From Microbacterium sp. Nx66 (GTDB lineage Bacteria > Actinomycetota > Actinomycetes > Actinomycetales > Microbacteriaceae): a stretch of DNA of 64,000 nt. This document shows, in pieces, positions 24,774-34,239 of this stretch. The DNA lies in the NCBI RefSeq assembly GCF_904066215.1, contig NZ_LR880474.1, positions 496,001-560,000 of the forward strand, written 5' to 3'. Made by a program: the position numbers and the translations under genes. Position 1 is the first letter of the stretch, and the number at the start of each line of letters is the position of its first letter. Below the pieces are notes generated by a model. That model worked only from the letters and a program-made list of their open reading frames with translations. It ran no database searches and was not told where the DNA came from.

Positions 24774-25984
24774 TGACGATCGACACGACCACATACGGCG
24801 ACGCCGACCAGGTGCAGGCGGCCGCGGACTGGCTCGACCCCGACCTGAAGGACGCCGCGGACGTCTCCTCCAACGTCACGACCTTCATCCCGACCGGCGT
24901 GCGCGGGCACTGGTTCGGCGAGTCGGCGGACGACTACGTCACGATCCTCTCGCGCACGACCGACGCCGCGAAGGAGATCAAGGACCTCGCCCGTGACGCC
25001 GCCGAGAAGCTCCGGTCGTACGCCGGGCAGCTGCGGCGCATGAAGGAGGACTTCGCGACGCACCGCGACAATGCGCGGGCGGCGGGGCTTCCGGTGAACG
25101 GCATGATCATCGGCCGGCCGGTGTCCCTGATCCCGGTGTGCCCCACGTCGAGGGACGACCCCTACTGGGACGAGTGGCAGGAGCACCTCGACCGCATCGA
25201 GCTGTACAACGAGATCGCGGCCGACGTCGGCTCCTGGTGGGGCGAGCTCGAGGTCTGGATCAGCGAGAACCTCGACGGCTTCCTCGGGACCATGCCGAGC
25301 CAGTCCACGGCGGACAGGATCCTGTCCGGCCTGCGGGAGGCGAGCGGCGAGGTCCCGAAGATCTACCTCGAGGGCCAGGGCCTGGCGTGGGCGGAGACGG
25401 CGGCCGAGCTCACCTCCCACGCGGAGGATCTGCGTCTCGGAGCATCGGACTTCGTTCGCGAGCTGCGCTCCGGCAATCCCGCCGTCAAGGCCGCTGCCGA
25501 GGCCGCCAACCCCACCGGCATGCGGTGGGCTGCGGACGAGGCCGAGGATCTGGCCCGCGGACTCTCTCGCGCGAGTCGGGCGGTGCCGTTCATCGGCTGG
25601 GGCGTCGACGCCTGGAATCTGGGCTCGGCGATGTCGTCGGGCGACGACCCCTCGTCCACCGCGGTGGAGATCATCGGCGGTGCGGCGGGAGGCGCGGCTG
25701 CGGCTGCCGGTGTCGCCGCGCTCGCGGCGGCCGGTGTCGTCACGCTCCCGGTCTGGGGCACGGCGGTGGTTGTCGGCGGGGCCGCGGTGGCGGTCGGCGC
25801 CGGTGCGGTGTGGGCTTACGAGAACTGGGTCCCGCAGGACGTCCGGGAGTCGATCGACGCCGGCATGGCGGATGCGTGGGACGCCACGACGGACTTCGCG
25901 GAGGACGCCTGGGAGAACACGACCGACTTCGTGGGCGACGCCGGGCACAACATCGGCAAGGCGTGGAAGGGACTGTTCGGGTGA
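24773..25984 (+). CDS. WXG-headed protein with Gly/Ala membrane hairpin, candidate effector
   Basis: 403 residues. The head (1-110) is helical with Trp-Phe-Gly (GHWFGESADDYVTIL). A middle domain (115-265) has WDEWQEHLDRIELYNEI and SWWGELEVWISENLDGFL. Residues about 300-350 are a hydrophobic Gly/Ala-rich hairpin (IIGGAAGGAAAAAGVAALAA, then TAVVVGGAAVAVGAGAVW), followed by an amphipathic tail with DAWDATTDFAEDAWENTTDF. No signal peptide. Exported proteins with Gly-rich hairpins can insert in target membranes, so a membrane-active effector is possible. It overlaps its neighbours on both sides. Confidence 0.72.
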   Translation: MTIDTTTYGDADQVQAAADWLDPDLKDAADVSSNVTTFIPTGVRGHWFGESADDYVTILSRTTDAAKEIKDLARDAAEKLRSYAGQLRRMKEDFATHRDNARAAGLPVNGMIIGRPVSLIPVCPTSRDDPYWDEWQEHLDRIELYNEIAADVGSWWGELEVWISENLDGFLGTMPSQSTADRILSGLREASGEVPKIYLEGQGLAWAETAAELTSHAEDLRLGASDFVRELRSGNPAVKAAAEAANPTGMRWAADEAEDLARGLSRASRAVPFIGWGVDAWNLGSAMSSGDDPSSTAVEIIGGAAGGAAAAAGVAALAAAGVVTLPVWGTAVVVGGAAVAVGAGAVWAYENWVPQDVRESIDAGMADAWDATTDFAEDAWENTTDFVGDAGHNIGKAWKGLFG

Positions 25985-26742
25985 CAGGTCAGCAGCAGTC
26001 GACCTCTCCGGAGACGATCTGGGTACCCGGTCATCCGGGGTGGGAGGGGCAGCAGCGCGCGACCACGACGCTCACGGTGTTCGGCGTCGTGTTCGCCATC
26101 GTGGTCCTGCTGTTCAGCCTGATCCTGTTCGCCGATCCGGCTCCGGCGATGAAGGCCCTGGGGATCGGTGTGCTCGTCGCCGTCGCCGTCGGCGTCTGGC
26201 TGATGGTGGCCCACGCCCGCGTCTCACGGGTCCGAGTCGTCCGGCCGGTCGTCGACGGTCCGGCGATCGCGTTCGGCGTGGCCGCGGGGATCGTCTGGCC
26301 GCTGCGCGCCCTCGCGCCGGTGGGGGCCCTGCTCCTCGCGGCGTGGGCATGGAGCATCTTCACGGTGCCCGCGGACCGACTGCCGCTCCTCACCCTGCTC
26401 CTCCTCCCGGTGGTCGCGCTGATCATGACGATCGCCGGCATCCGGTCGTGGTTCCGGGCTCCCTCCGCCCATCGCCTGACGCTGCGCCCCGACGGGCTGC
26501 AGCTCCGGATCCCGCGCAACAACGTGGCCGTGGAATGGGAGGAGGTCGTCAGCGCCGGCGTGGAAGGCAACCGCGTAGTACTGCGGACGTCGACCGCTCA
26601 GCCGTCTTCGTGGGCGGCGGCCGATCTCGCCAGCGACCCGGTGCTCCTGGCCGAACTCGTCACCTTCTACGCGAACCGTCCCGACGTCCGTGCCGAGATC
26701 GGCGCGGGCACGCTTGCCCGTCTGCGGTCCGGCGAGTTCTAG
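25981..26742 (+). CDS. Membrane protein with PH-like tail, candidate immunity protein
   Basis: 253 residues from GTG 25981, which overlaps the stop of the 24773 gene (GTGA). Two pairs of membrane helices (about 30-75 and 95-155), then a cytoplasmic domain of ~90 residues (LTLRPDGLQLRIPRNNVAVE) with the look of a bacterial PH domain. Such proteins are often of unknown function. Direct coupling to a possible membrane-active exported protein makes an immunity or anchoring role plausible. Last gene of the rightward T7SS series; a hairpin follows. Confidence 0.7.
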   Translation: MTGQQQSTSPETIWVPGHPGWEGQQRATTTLTVFGVVFAIVVLLFSLILFADPAPAMKALGIGVLVAVAVGVWLMVAHARVSRVRVVRPVVDGPAIAFGVAAGIVWPLRALAPVGALLLAAWAWSIFTVPADRLPLLTLLLLPVVALIMTIAGIRSWFRAPSAHRLTLRPDGLQLRIPRNNVAVEWEEVVSAGVEGNRVVLRTSTAQPSSWAAADLASDPVLLAELVTFYANRPDVRAEIGAGTLARLRSGEF

Positions 26743-26764
26743 CGGCGCCTCTCAGCGGGCGCCG
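26743..26764. terminator. Bidirectional terminator candidate
   Basis: CGGCGCC and GGCGCCG with an 8-base loop, just after the T7SS series and overlapping the end of the convergent resolvase-like gene. It marks the right border of the secretion locus. No T-run, as is usual in this GC range. Confidence 0.5.
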
Positions 26765-27228
26765 GCGGCGTCGGCGAGATGACGCGCCTCGTGGCCGAGG
26801 ACCTTCACGATGATCCCGTGTCGCCGGAGCTCGGCGACCGTGCGGGCGCCCTCCTCGGCGTCGAGCCCCAGGGCCCGGATGTTCGCCACCACGACCACGT
26901 CTCCGGTCCGGAGCGTCGAGATGAGCCGCGCGAGGCGGTCGTTCCAGCTCTCCAGGATGTCCGGCGCCGGGTGACGGAAGCCCTCGATGGGCACGCCGAA
27001 ACGGGTGAGGTCGGCGCGCTGCTCGACGACCGACGGCATGCCCTCACGAGCGACGACGAGGCCGACCAGGCGGGAGCCCGCGGGACGCGCGGTCCAGAAG
27101 TTGCGGTTCTGCTGCAGCTCCGTGAAGCACTTCGGGCACTTTGCTGCGTCGTGCGGGAGGTGGAGCGGGCTCGTCAGCGCATCGTCGAGAGACGGCGTCG
27201 TGCCCGCCGGGTCCATCGTGTCGCTCAT
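26752..27228 (-). CDS. Degenerate resolvase-like protein with CPKC motif
   Basis: 158 residues. Residues about 55-155 follow the serine-recombinase N-terminal fold: LVGLVVAREGMPSVVEQRAD, SWNDRLARLISTLRTGDVVV, ANIRALGLDAEEGARTVAEL and RRHGIIVKVL. The active-site Arg-x-Ser segment of true resolvases is not found, and no DNA-binding domain follows, so it is probably not an active recombinase. The N-terminus has CPKC, perhaps half of a metal site. Start ATG 27228 has GGAGGT. It stands alone beside the T7SS border; a regulator or relic are both possible. Confidence 0.65.
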   Translation of the reverse strand: MSDTMDPAGTTPSLDDALTSPLHLPHDAAKCPKCFTELQQNRNFWTARPAGSRLVGLVVAREGMPSVVEQRADLTRFGVPIEGFRHPAPDILESWNDRLARLISTLRTGDVVVVANIRALGLDAEEGARTVAELRRHGIIVKVLGHEARHLADAAGAR

Positions 27229-27281
27229 CCCGCACCTCCGCCCTCTATTCTGCCCTGCCGGGGCGTCCCGCGGCGACCGGA

Positions 27282-28316
<1,035 letters not shown>

Positions 28317-28322
28317 CGACGC

Positions 28323-29204
28323 ATGACGTTCAATCCCGACGCCGACCTCTCCCGCAACACCACGCGCCGCCGCGGACGTACGGCGGCGATTGCGGGCGGT
28401 TCCGGCGTCGGCGTGCTCGCCCTCCTCGCCCTCATCGCCGGCCCCCTGCTGGGCATCGATCTCAGCGGGCTCGTCGGTGGCGCGCCCGGGGGCGGCAGCG
28501 AGCCCGCCGGCGGTTCGGCCATCGAGAACTGCGACACCGGTGCCGACGCGAACGCGAACGTCGACTGCCGCATGGCGGGGGCGCAGCTGGCGCTCGACGC
28601 CTTCTGGGCGGACAACGTGGAGGGGTACCAGGCTCCGCAGCTCATCGTCGTCGACGGAGCGACCTCCACGCAGTGCGGCACCGCCTCCAACGCGGTCGGC
28701 CCGTTCTACTGCCCGCCGGAGGAGACCGTCTATATCGACCCCACGTTCTTCCAGCTCATGCAGCAGCAGTTCGGGGCGTCGGCCGGGAACCTCGCGCAGC
28801 TCTACATCGTCGGGCACGAGTGGGGCCACCACATCCAGAACATCATCGGGACGATGGAGCAGTACCCGAACAACGGGACGGGTCCCGGCAGCAACGGCGT
28901 GCGCATGGAGCTGCAGGCCGACTGCTACGCCGGCGGCTGGCTCGGCCGCGCGACCGAGCAGACCGACGCCGACGGCGATCCGTACCTCGAGAAGCCGACG
29001 GAGGAGCAGATCCGCGACGCCCTGAACGCGGCGTCGACCGTCGGCGACGATCACATCCAGGAGCAGTCCGGGCAGGTGAACCCGGAGACCTGGACCCACG
29101 GCTCCAGCGAGCAGCGTCAGCGCTGGTTCGCGGAGGGATACCAGAACGGGCTCGATGCGTGCGGGCAGGTGTTCACCCTCCCCGCCGATCAGCTCGACCC
29201 GTAG
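28323..29204 (+). CDS. Membrane-anchored neutral zinc metallopeptidase (YpfJ type)
   Basis: 293 residues. Basic N-terminus, one membrane helix (about 22-45), Gly/Pro linker, then the peptidase domain with the zinc motif HEWGHH (about 166-171) and third ligand region ELQADCYAGG. TFFQLMQQQFG and TEEQIRDALNAAS are family hallmarks. Four Cys (ENCDTG, VDCRMA, STQCGT, YCPPEE) suggest disulfides, so the domain lies outside. Substrate is unknown. Leaderless start. Confidence 0.9.
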   Translation: MTFNPDADLSRNTTRRRGRTAAIAGGSGVGVLALLALIAGPLLGIDLSGLVGGAPGGGSEPAGGSAIENCDTGADANANVDCRMAGAQLALDAFWADNVEGYQAPQLIVVDGATSTQCGTASNAVGPFYCPPEETVYIDPTFFQLMQQQFGASAGNLAQLYIVGHEWGHHIQNIIGTMEQYPNNGTGPGSNGVRMELQADCYAGGWLGRATEQTDADGDPYLEKPTEEQIRDALNAASTVGDDHIQEQSGQVNPETWTHGSSEQRQRWFAEGYQNGLDACGQVFTLPADQLDP

Positions 29205-29274
29205 GCCCGGTGGTCCCGCCGGTATCAGATAACGTGGACACGGCAGGACCGCACGACCGGTTGGGGGACCGAAC

Positions 29275-30246
29275 ATGACGAAGACCGACGGGCTCTATCC
29301 GCCCATCGAGCCGTACGAGACCGGAGTGCTGCTCGTCGGCGACGGGCACCGCGTGGCCTGGGAGATCAGCGGCAACCCCGAGGGCAAGCCCGTCGTGTTC
29401 CTCCACGGAGGTCCGGGCAGCGGGACGTCGCCGTGGCAGCGGCAGTTCTTTGACCCCGAGGCCTACCGGATCGTCCTCCTCGATCAGCGCGGATGCGGTC
29501 GGAGCACGCCGTCCGCCGCGGAGCCCGATGCCGATCTCCGGCACATCACCACCGCGCACCTCATCGCCGACCTCGAGCTCCTGCGCAAGAACCTCGGCAT
29601 CGAGAGCTGGCAGGTGTTCGGCGGGTCCTGGGGGAGCGCCCTCGCGCTGGCCTACGCTCAGGCCCACCCGGATGTCGTCTCCGAGCTGATCCTGCGCGGC
29701 ATCTTCACCCTGCGTCGCGCCGAGCTCGAATGGTTCTACGAGGGCGGGGCGGCGGCGCTGTTCCCCGACCTGTGGGAGGACTTCATCGCGCCGATCCCGG
29801 TCCTGGAGCGCTCGCGGATGATCGAGGCGTATCACCGGCGGCTGTTCGATCCGGACCCGGCGGTCCACGAACCGGCGGCCCTCGCGTGGGCGGCCTGGGA
29901 GGCGGCGACCGTCACCCTGCGCCCCGACCCGGAGCAGATCGCGGCGATGGCCGATCCCCGCCGGGCCGTCGCCTTCGCACGCATCGAGAACCACTTCTTC
30001 GTGCACCGCGGCTGGTGGGCCGAGGGACAGCTGCTCGCCGGGATCGACGCCATCCGGCACATCCCGACCGTGATCGTGCAGGGCCGCCACGACGTGGTCA
30101 CGCCGATGATGACGGCGTGGGACCTGCACCGGGCTTGGCCGGAAGCCGACTTCCAGGTGGTCGACGATGCGGGCCATTCCGCCGCCGAACCCGGCATCCG
30201 CGCGGCTCTCCGCGCCGCAACCGATCGGTTCCGGCCCGAGGCCTGA
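29275..30246 (+). CDS. pip: Proline iminopeptidase
   Basis: 323 residues, S33 alpha/beta-hydrolase. Oxyanion HGGPGSGTSPW, DQRGCGRSTPSA, nucleophile in GGSWGSALALAYAQ, Asp in QGRHDVVTP and His in DAGHSAAEPG. It releases N-terminal proline from peptides in the cytoplasm. Length and motif spacing match the family. Monocistronic: a 70-base gap in front and a shared hairpin with the convergent gene behind. Confidence 0.95.
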   Translation: MTKTDGLYPPIEPYETGVLLVGDGHRVAWEISGNPEGKPVVFLHGGPGSGTSPWQRQFFDPEAYRIVLLDQRGCGRSTPSAAEPDADLRHITTAHLIADLELLRKNLGIESWQVFGGSWGSALALAYAQAHPDVVSELILRGIFTLRRAELEWFYEGGAAALFPDLWEDFIAPIPVLERSRMIEAYHRRLFDPDPAVHEPAALAWAAWEAATVTLRPDPEQIAAMADPRRAVAFARIENHFFVHRGWWAEGQLLAGIDAIRHIPTVIVQGRHDVVTPMMTAWDLHRAWPEADFQVVDDAGHSAAEPGIRAALRAATDRFRPEA

Positions 30247-30261
30247 CGCGTCCCCTCAGGC
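30241..30261. terminator. Bidirectional hairpin over two stop codons
   Basis: GCCTGA (30241-30246) and TCAGGC (30256-30261) form a 6-bp stem with a 9-base loop. Each arm contains the stop codon of one of the two convergent genes (pip and the aldehyde dehydrogenase-like gene). Likely a shared terminator. Confidence 0.45.
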
Positions 30262-32019
30262 GCGGAGTGCGCGCATCAGGGTCTTCACGAGGCCGACGGC
30301 GCCGCCGTCCGCGCGATGGCGGGTGAGACCCTCGCTCACGGCCGCGCCGGTGCGGGAGGAGACGAACCACGGCGGCTTCGGGAGGATGGTCAGGCGTCCG
30401 CCGCCGTTGGCCACGGGCAGCGAGCGCGGGAACGGTCGGAAGGGGCCGCGCAGCACGGAGCGCTCGACCCGATCCAGCAGCAGGGCATTGTGGACGACGC
30501 CGATGCCGCTGCCGACGTCGTCGATCGTGCCGCCGGGGAAAGCGCCCCAGGTGAGGGTCGGGGTGATGAACCCGAAGGCGGTCCACCCGTTGATCGCGAT
30601 CGAGCCGTAGTGCAGGGCGGTGAGCGCCCGCTCGAACCCGCTGCCGAGTGCCTTCTCGGTGGCCGGGTCGATGAGCAGGTTCGCGCCGAGCGTGCCCTGC
30701 AGCTTCTCGTTCGCGTGGGCGACCGCGGCGTCGAGGAACTCCTGGCCGGTGCCCGGCAGGCTCACCACGCCGAGGACCGGGGCGAAGTACTCCGTGCTCT
30801 CCAGGGCGGCGGGGTCCTCATCGCCGTCGATCTCGACGAGGAGCCGGTCCCCGAGCACGAGCGCGTCCGGGTAGTCGTCCGTGGCGGCCTGCATGCGGGA
30901 GGGGGCGCCGGGGTACCAGATGGGGCGCTCCGGAGCGGTGGCGTAGGCGTGGCGCAGCGCGGCGCGGAAGTCATCGGCCTGGTCCCAGTCGGCGGAGAGG
31001 ATGACGACCTGCCCCGCGATGCAGTTGTGGCCGCTGTTCTGCAGCCGCATGGTCGCGATGTGCTCGGCCTGATACGCGAGGTCGGCGGCCGTCCACTTCC
31101 CGGGCACGACGATGATGGGGGAGACCCCGCCGAGCTCGGCGGTGATGGGCTTCTTCAGCAGCGGGCGGTTCTCGCGGCGGCGGCGCTTCGTCGCCGCCGC
31201 GCCCTCACCGGAGGACGGCCCCCAGACGATGGTGTCGAACGTTGCCGCCGAGCCGGTGATGTGCACGTGCGCGAGGCCCGGGTGCTGGGTGAGATACGCG
31301 CCGGCCGCCGGGCCCCCGCGCACGATCCGCAGCAGTCCGGGCTCGATGAGCGGGGCGAGCGCGCGCTTGTAGACGGGGACCAGGGCGTCCTGCGTGGGGT
31401 TCACCTTCAGCAGGGCGGTGCGGTTGTAGGCGAGCAGTTCGTACAGCACGTCCAGCACGGGGATGGAGGTCACGTTCCCGGCGCCGAGCACGAGGCCAAC
31501 GCCGCCGGACACCGTCGGCGTGCGCTGGGCCAGACCCGCACCCGCCCTGGCGGCGTTCGGCGTGGTCCCCGGCTCGAGCCAGACCTCGCCGGTGAATCCG
31601 GACAGCAGGAACCGGTCGATGCCGGTGAGAGGGAAGGCATGCACGCGTGCCCGGCCACCGGGCGCCCGGTCGACCCGGATGCCGTCCAGTGGATTGGCCC
31701 CGTTCGCGATCCGGGTCAGCGTGGCGATCGAGGCGTCGAGCGCCCCGAGGACGCTGTACGGACCGCTCAGCCACTCCTCGCCGCGGAGCGGATGCCGCGC
31801 GTCCAGGCCCTTGGAGGCGGCGGCGGTCGTCGCCCAGTCGTCGGCCGTCGCGGCGACGCTCGTGCGGACCTGCCGGAGCAGCGTCGCGCGCTGCGCCACG
31901 GTGAGCGCGGTCCACACCGACGTCCCGGTCTGCAGGTCGGCGACGGCGGCGTCGAGCCGCTCCGCCTCGCCTTCCCCGAGAGCGGGAACGGCAGGCGCTG
32001 TCGTGGGCGCAGAAGTCAT
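30256..32019 (-). CDS. Aldehyde dehydrogenase family protein
   Basis: 587 residues, about 90 longer than typical members. Rossmann-type cofactor region near LVLGAGNVTSIPVLDVL, catalytic Glu in ELGGVSPIIV and catalytic Cys in NSGHNCIAGQ. A charged insert (EGAAATKRRRRENRPLLKKP) separates the cofactor and Glu regions and is unusual. Likely NAD(P)-dependent oxidation of an aldehyde or acyl-CoA-related reduction; substrate not predictable. AAGGAG precedes the start. Alone in its transcript. Confidence 0.8.
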   Translation of the reverse strand: MTSAPTTAPAVPALGEGEAERLDAAVADLQTGTSVWTALTVAQRATLLRQVRTSVAATADDWATTAAASKGLDARHPLRGEEWLSGPYSVLGALDASIATLTRIANGANPLDGIRVDRAPGGRARVHAFPLTGIDRFLLSGFTGEVWLEPGTTPNAARAGAGLAQRTPTVSGGVGLVLGAGNVTSIPVLDVLYELLAYNRTALLKVNPTQDALVPVYKRALAPLIEPGLLRIVRGGPAAGAYLTQHPGLAHVHITGSAATFDTIVWGPSSGEGAAATKRRRRENRPLLKKPITAELGGVSPIIVVPGKWTAADLAYQAEHIATMRLQNSGHNCIAGQVVILSADWDQADDFRAALRHAYATAPERPIWYPGAPSRMQAATDDYPDALVLGDRLLVEIDGDEDPAALESTEYFAPVLGVVSLPGTGQEFLDAAVAHANEKLQGTLGANLLIDPATEKALGSGFERALTALHYGSIAINGWTAFGFITPTLTWGAFPGGTIDDVGSGIGVVHNALLLDRVERSVLRGPFRPFPRSLPVANGGGRLTILPKPPWFVSSRTGAAVSEGLTRHRADGGAVGLVKTLMRALRA

Positions 32020-32086
32020 CGGCGTCTCCTTCGAACGGGCTTTCAGCTTAGGCGTCCGCGCGGAGATCCGCCGAGTGGCGAGACGA

Positions 32087-32350
32087 TCAGATGAGCGAGA
32101 GCTCGCGCAGCTTCGACTCCACGTCGGCGTTCGACGGCTCGACGTGGTGCGAGGCGTCGGGGTAGACGACGACGGGGATGTTCGTGCGGCCGGAGATGTC
32201 CTTCGCGATGTCGGCGGCGTCGGGGTCGGCGACCAGGTCGACGTAGGTGTACGCGACGCCGAGCTCGTCGAGCTGCTTCTTCGTGCGGATGCAGTCGCGG
32301 CACCAGTCGGCGCCGAACATCGTGATGGTGTCGGAGGCGGGGTTGGTCAT
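32087..32350 (-). CDS. Mycoredoxin/glutaredoxin-like protein
   Basis: 87 residues, thioredoxin fold, with ITMFGADWCRDCIRTKKQLD (Cys-Arg-Asp-Cys) near the N-terminus, NIPVVVYPD cis-Pro region and a C-terminal helix. In Actinobacteria such proteins reduce mycothiol mixed disulfides. Promoter TAGGCT (32357-32362) lies six bases before the ATG with GGAGG between, so it may be leaderless. Confidence 0.88.
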   Translation of the reverse strand: MTNPASDTITMFGADWCRDCIRTKKQLDELGVAYTYVDLVADPDAADIAKDISGRTNIPVVVYPDASHHVEPSNADVESKLRELSLI

Positions 32351-32356
32351 GCCTCC

Positions 32357-32362
32357 AGCCTA
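32357..32362 (-). promoter_or_regulatory. -10 box for mycoredoxin gene
   Basis: TAGGCT on the minus strand, six bases from the ATG; the flanking GACGTAGGCT is the same as before mdh. It overlaps the 3' end of the upstream hydrolase gene's region (stop at 32360), so the mycoredoxin can be made apart from it. Confidence 0.5.
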
Positions 32363-33265
32363 CGTCCGTGGGGGAGGGGCGGCTCCGAAGAAGCCCGCCA
32401 GTGCGGCGGCGAGAGGTTCTGGCGCCTCCTCCGCCATGTGGTGCCCGCTGTCGATGCCGTGGCCGCGGACATCGTCGGCCCAGTCCCGCCAGATGCGGAG
32501 AGGGTCGCCGTAGAGCTCTTCGAGATCGTCGCGTTCCGACCAGAGCACGAGCGCGGGCATCGCGAGTCGGCGCCCGGCGGCGCGATCCGCCTCCTCGTGT
32601 GCGCGGTCGATCGTGAGACCGGCGCGGTAGTCCTCGAGCATCGCCCGGATGACCGACGGCTGCCGCACCGCGTGCAGGAACTCGGCATGGTTCGCCGCGC
32701 CCATCGTCGCCGGGTCGGCCTTGGGGGCGTACCAGGCCTCCGGGTCCGCGCCGATGACGCGCTCCGGGATGTCCGGCTGGGCGAAGAAGAACCAGTGCCA
32801 CCAATGCACGGCGAAGGTCGCGTCGCAGCGGCGAAGGTGCTCCGAGATCGGCAGGCAGTCCAGCAGCGCGACCTGTTCTACGGTCTCCGGGTGATCGAGG
32901 GCGAGCCGGAGCGCGACGTAGCTGCCTCGGTCGTGCCCGACAAGGCGGAAGCGCTCGTGACCGAGTCTCTCTGCGACGGCGCGGATGTCTCGGGCGACGG
33001 CACGCTTGGAATGGGCCGAGTGATCGGAGGTGGGCGCCGGGCCGCGGGAGCGTCCATAGCCGCGCAGGTCGGGGCAGATCACGGTGAAGCCGCGCTCGAC
33101 GAGCAGGGGAGCCACCCGATGCCACGTCGCCGAGGTGCGGGGGTGACCGTGCAGGAGCACCACGGGCGGTCCCGAGCCACCGTGACGGACGAGGATGTCC
33201 GCCTCGGAGGTCGGGATCCGAGTGGTCGTGAAGCCGGGGAACAGCGCCTCGTCGGCGGCGCTCAT
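32360..33265 (-). CDS. Fluoroacetate dehalogenase-like alpha/beta-hydrolase
   Basis: 301 residues. Oxyanion HGHPRTSATWH, DLRGYGRSRG, nucleophile position Asp in VGHDRGSYVALRLAL and His in DSGHHMAEEAP. An Asp nucleophile is found in haloacid/fluoroacetate dehalogenases and epoxide hydrolases, and the WHWFFFAQPD stretch is typical of the former. The natural substrate cannot be stated. Coupled to the cation-efflux gene by ATGA overlap, which is an unexplained pairing. Confidence 0.82.
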   Translation of the reverse strand: MSAADEALFPGFTTTRIPTSEADILVRHGGSGPPVVLLHGHPRTSATWHRVAPLLVERGFTVICPDLRGYGRSRGPAPTSDHSAHSKRAVARDIRAVAERLGHERFRLVGHDRGSYVALRLALDHPETVEQVALLDCLPISEHLRRCDATFAVHWWHWFFFAQPDIPERVIGADPEAWYAPKADPATMGAANHAEFLHAVRQPSVIRAMLEDYRAGLTIDRAHEEADRAAGRRLAMPALVLWSERDDLEELYGDPLRIWRDWADDVRGHGIDSGHHMAEEAPEPLAAALAGFFGAAPPPRT

Positions 33266-34239
33266 CGCCCGGGGTCCGCTTCGGCCGGCAGCTCCTCGAC
33301 CGGGATGATCACGACGTCCTGCACCTTCCAGTCCAAGTCGGCGATGCCCTCGGACGCGGCGGTCAGGTCGGCCGTGCGGACGGCCCGGTGATGCGGCACC
33401 ACGAACGCCTCGATGTGGAACACCTGGCCCTGATCCCGCATGCGCACGGCAGCCTGATCCACCCAGGGGCGGCTGCGCAGGTAGGAGACGACATCGCGGG
33501 CCAGCGGATGCGGCTCCGCGCTGTCGAAGGTGCGGGCCCGCTGATCCATGAGATCGACGATGGCCGTCTTCGTGTTGCGGAAGCCGTCCCAGATGATGCC
33601 GAGCGAGATGAAGAGCGCCGCGGCGCCGTCGAGCCACCAGATTCCCGCGCCCACACCGAGCACGCCGACGATCGAGGCGACCGTCGTCTGCCAGTCCGCC
33701 TTCGCCATGTCGGCGTCGGCGTAGAGCAGCTTGTTGTGCAGGACGGGGGCGAGCTTGGCCTTGGCCGGACCGTAGAAGAACACCGGTCCGACGATCACGA
33801 CGGCCATGACGGCGACCATGAGCCAACCGAGCCAGATCGTCTGCCCGAACAGCTGCACCGTGCCGATGGTCGGGTGCTCCCCCCGGAGGAGTCCGGCGAC
33901 GGCCTCGACGGCGAGGTTGAGGCCGACCGCGAGGAGCGCGACACCGGCGACGAGGTGCCCGACGCCCATCACGCGGTGCAGGCCGTAGGGGTGCTTCCGG
34001 GTGGGGCGGCGCCGCACGAACACCAGGGCGAGAAGGAACGCGAACTGCGGGATCAGGGACAGCATGTCCTCGATCCACGCGGTGCGCATCGCCTGGGACT
34101 CGCCCACGACGAGCGCGATCACGGTGATCGTGATCGAGGTGTAGACGATCGTGAGGATCTCCCAGCGCACGGCTTTCCGGGTCGCCTGCTGCTGTTCGTC
34201 GGGGAGCTCGGTACGCCCGAACCGCTTCGTCTCGGTCAT
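33262..34239 (-). CDS. Cation diffusion facilitator family transporter
   Basis: 325 residues with five to six membrane helices in the first ~220 residues (ILTIVYTSITITVIALVVGE, then LSLIPQFAFLLALVFV) and a cytoplasmic C-terminal domain (VVSYLRSRPWVDQAAVRMRD). The paired acidic sites expected for metal transport appear as WIEDML and HNKLLYADADMAKADW. Exports divalent metals (Zn, Fe or Mn) for protons; metal not predictable. Overlaps both neighbours, so it is the middle of a three-gene unit. Confidence 0.87.
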   Translation of the reverse strand: MTETKRFGRTELPDEQQQATRKAVRWEILTIVYTSITITVIALVVGESQAMRTAWIEDMLSLIPQFAFLLALVFVRRRPTRKHPYGLHRVMGVGHLVAGVALLAVGLNLAVEAVAGLLRGEHPTIGTVQLFGQTIWLGWLMVAVMAVVIVGPVFFYGPAKAKLAPVLHNKLLYADADMAKADWQTTVASIVGVLGVGAGIWWLDGAAALFISLGIIWDGFRNTKTAIVDLMDQRARTFDSAEPHPLARDVVSYLRSRPWVDQAAVRMRDQGQVFHIEAFVVPHHRAVRTADLTAASEGIADLDWKVQDVVIIPVEELPAEADPGR

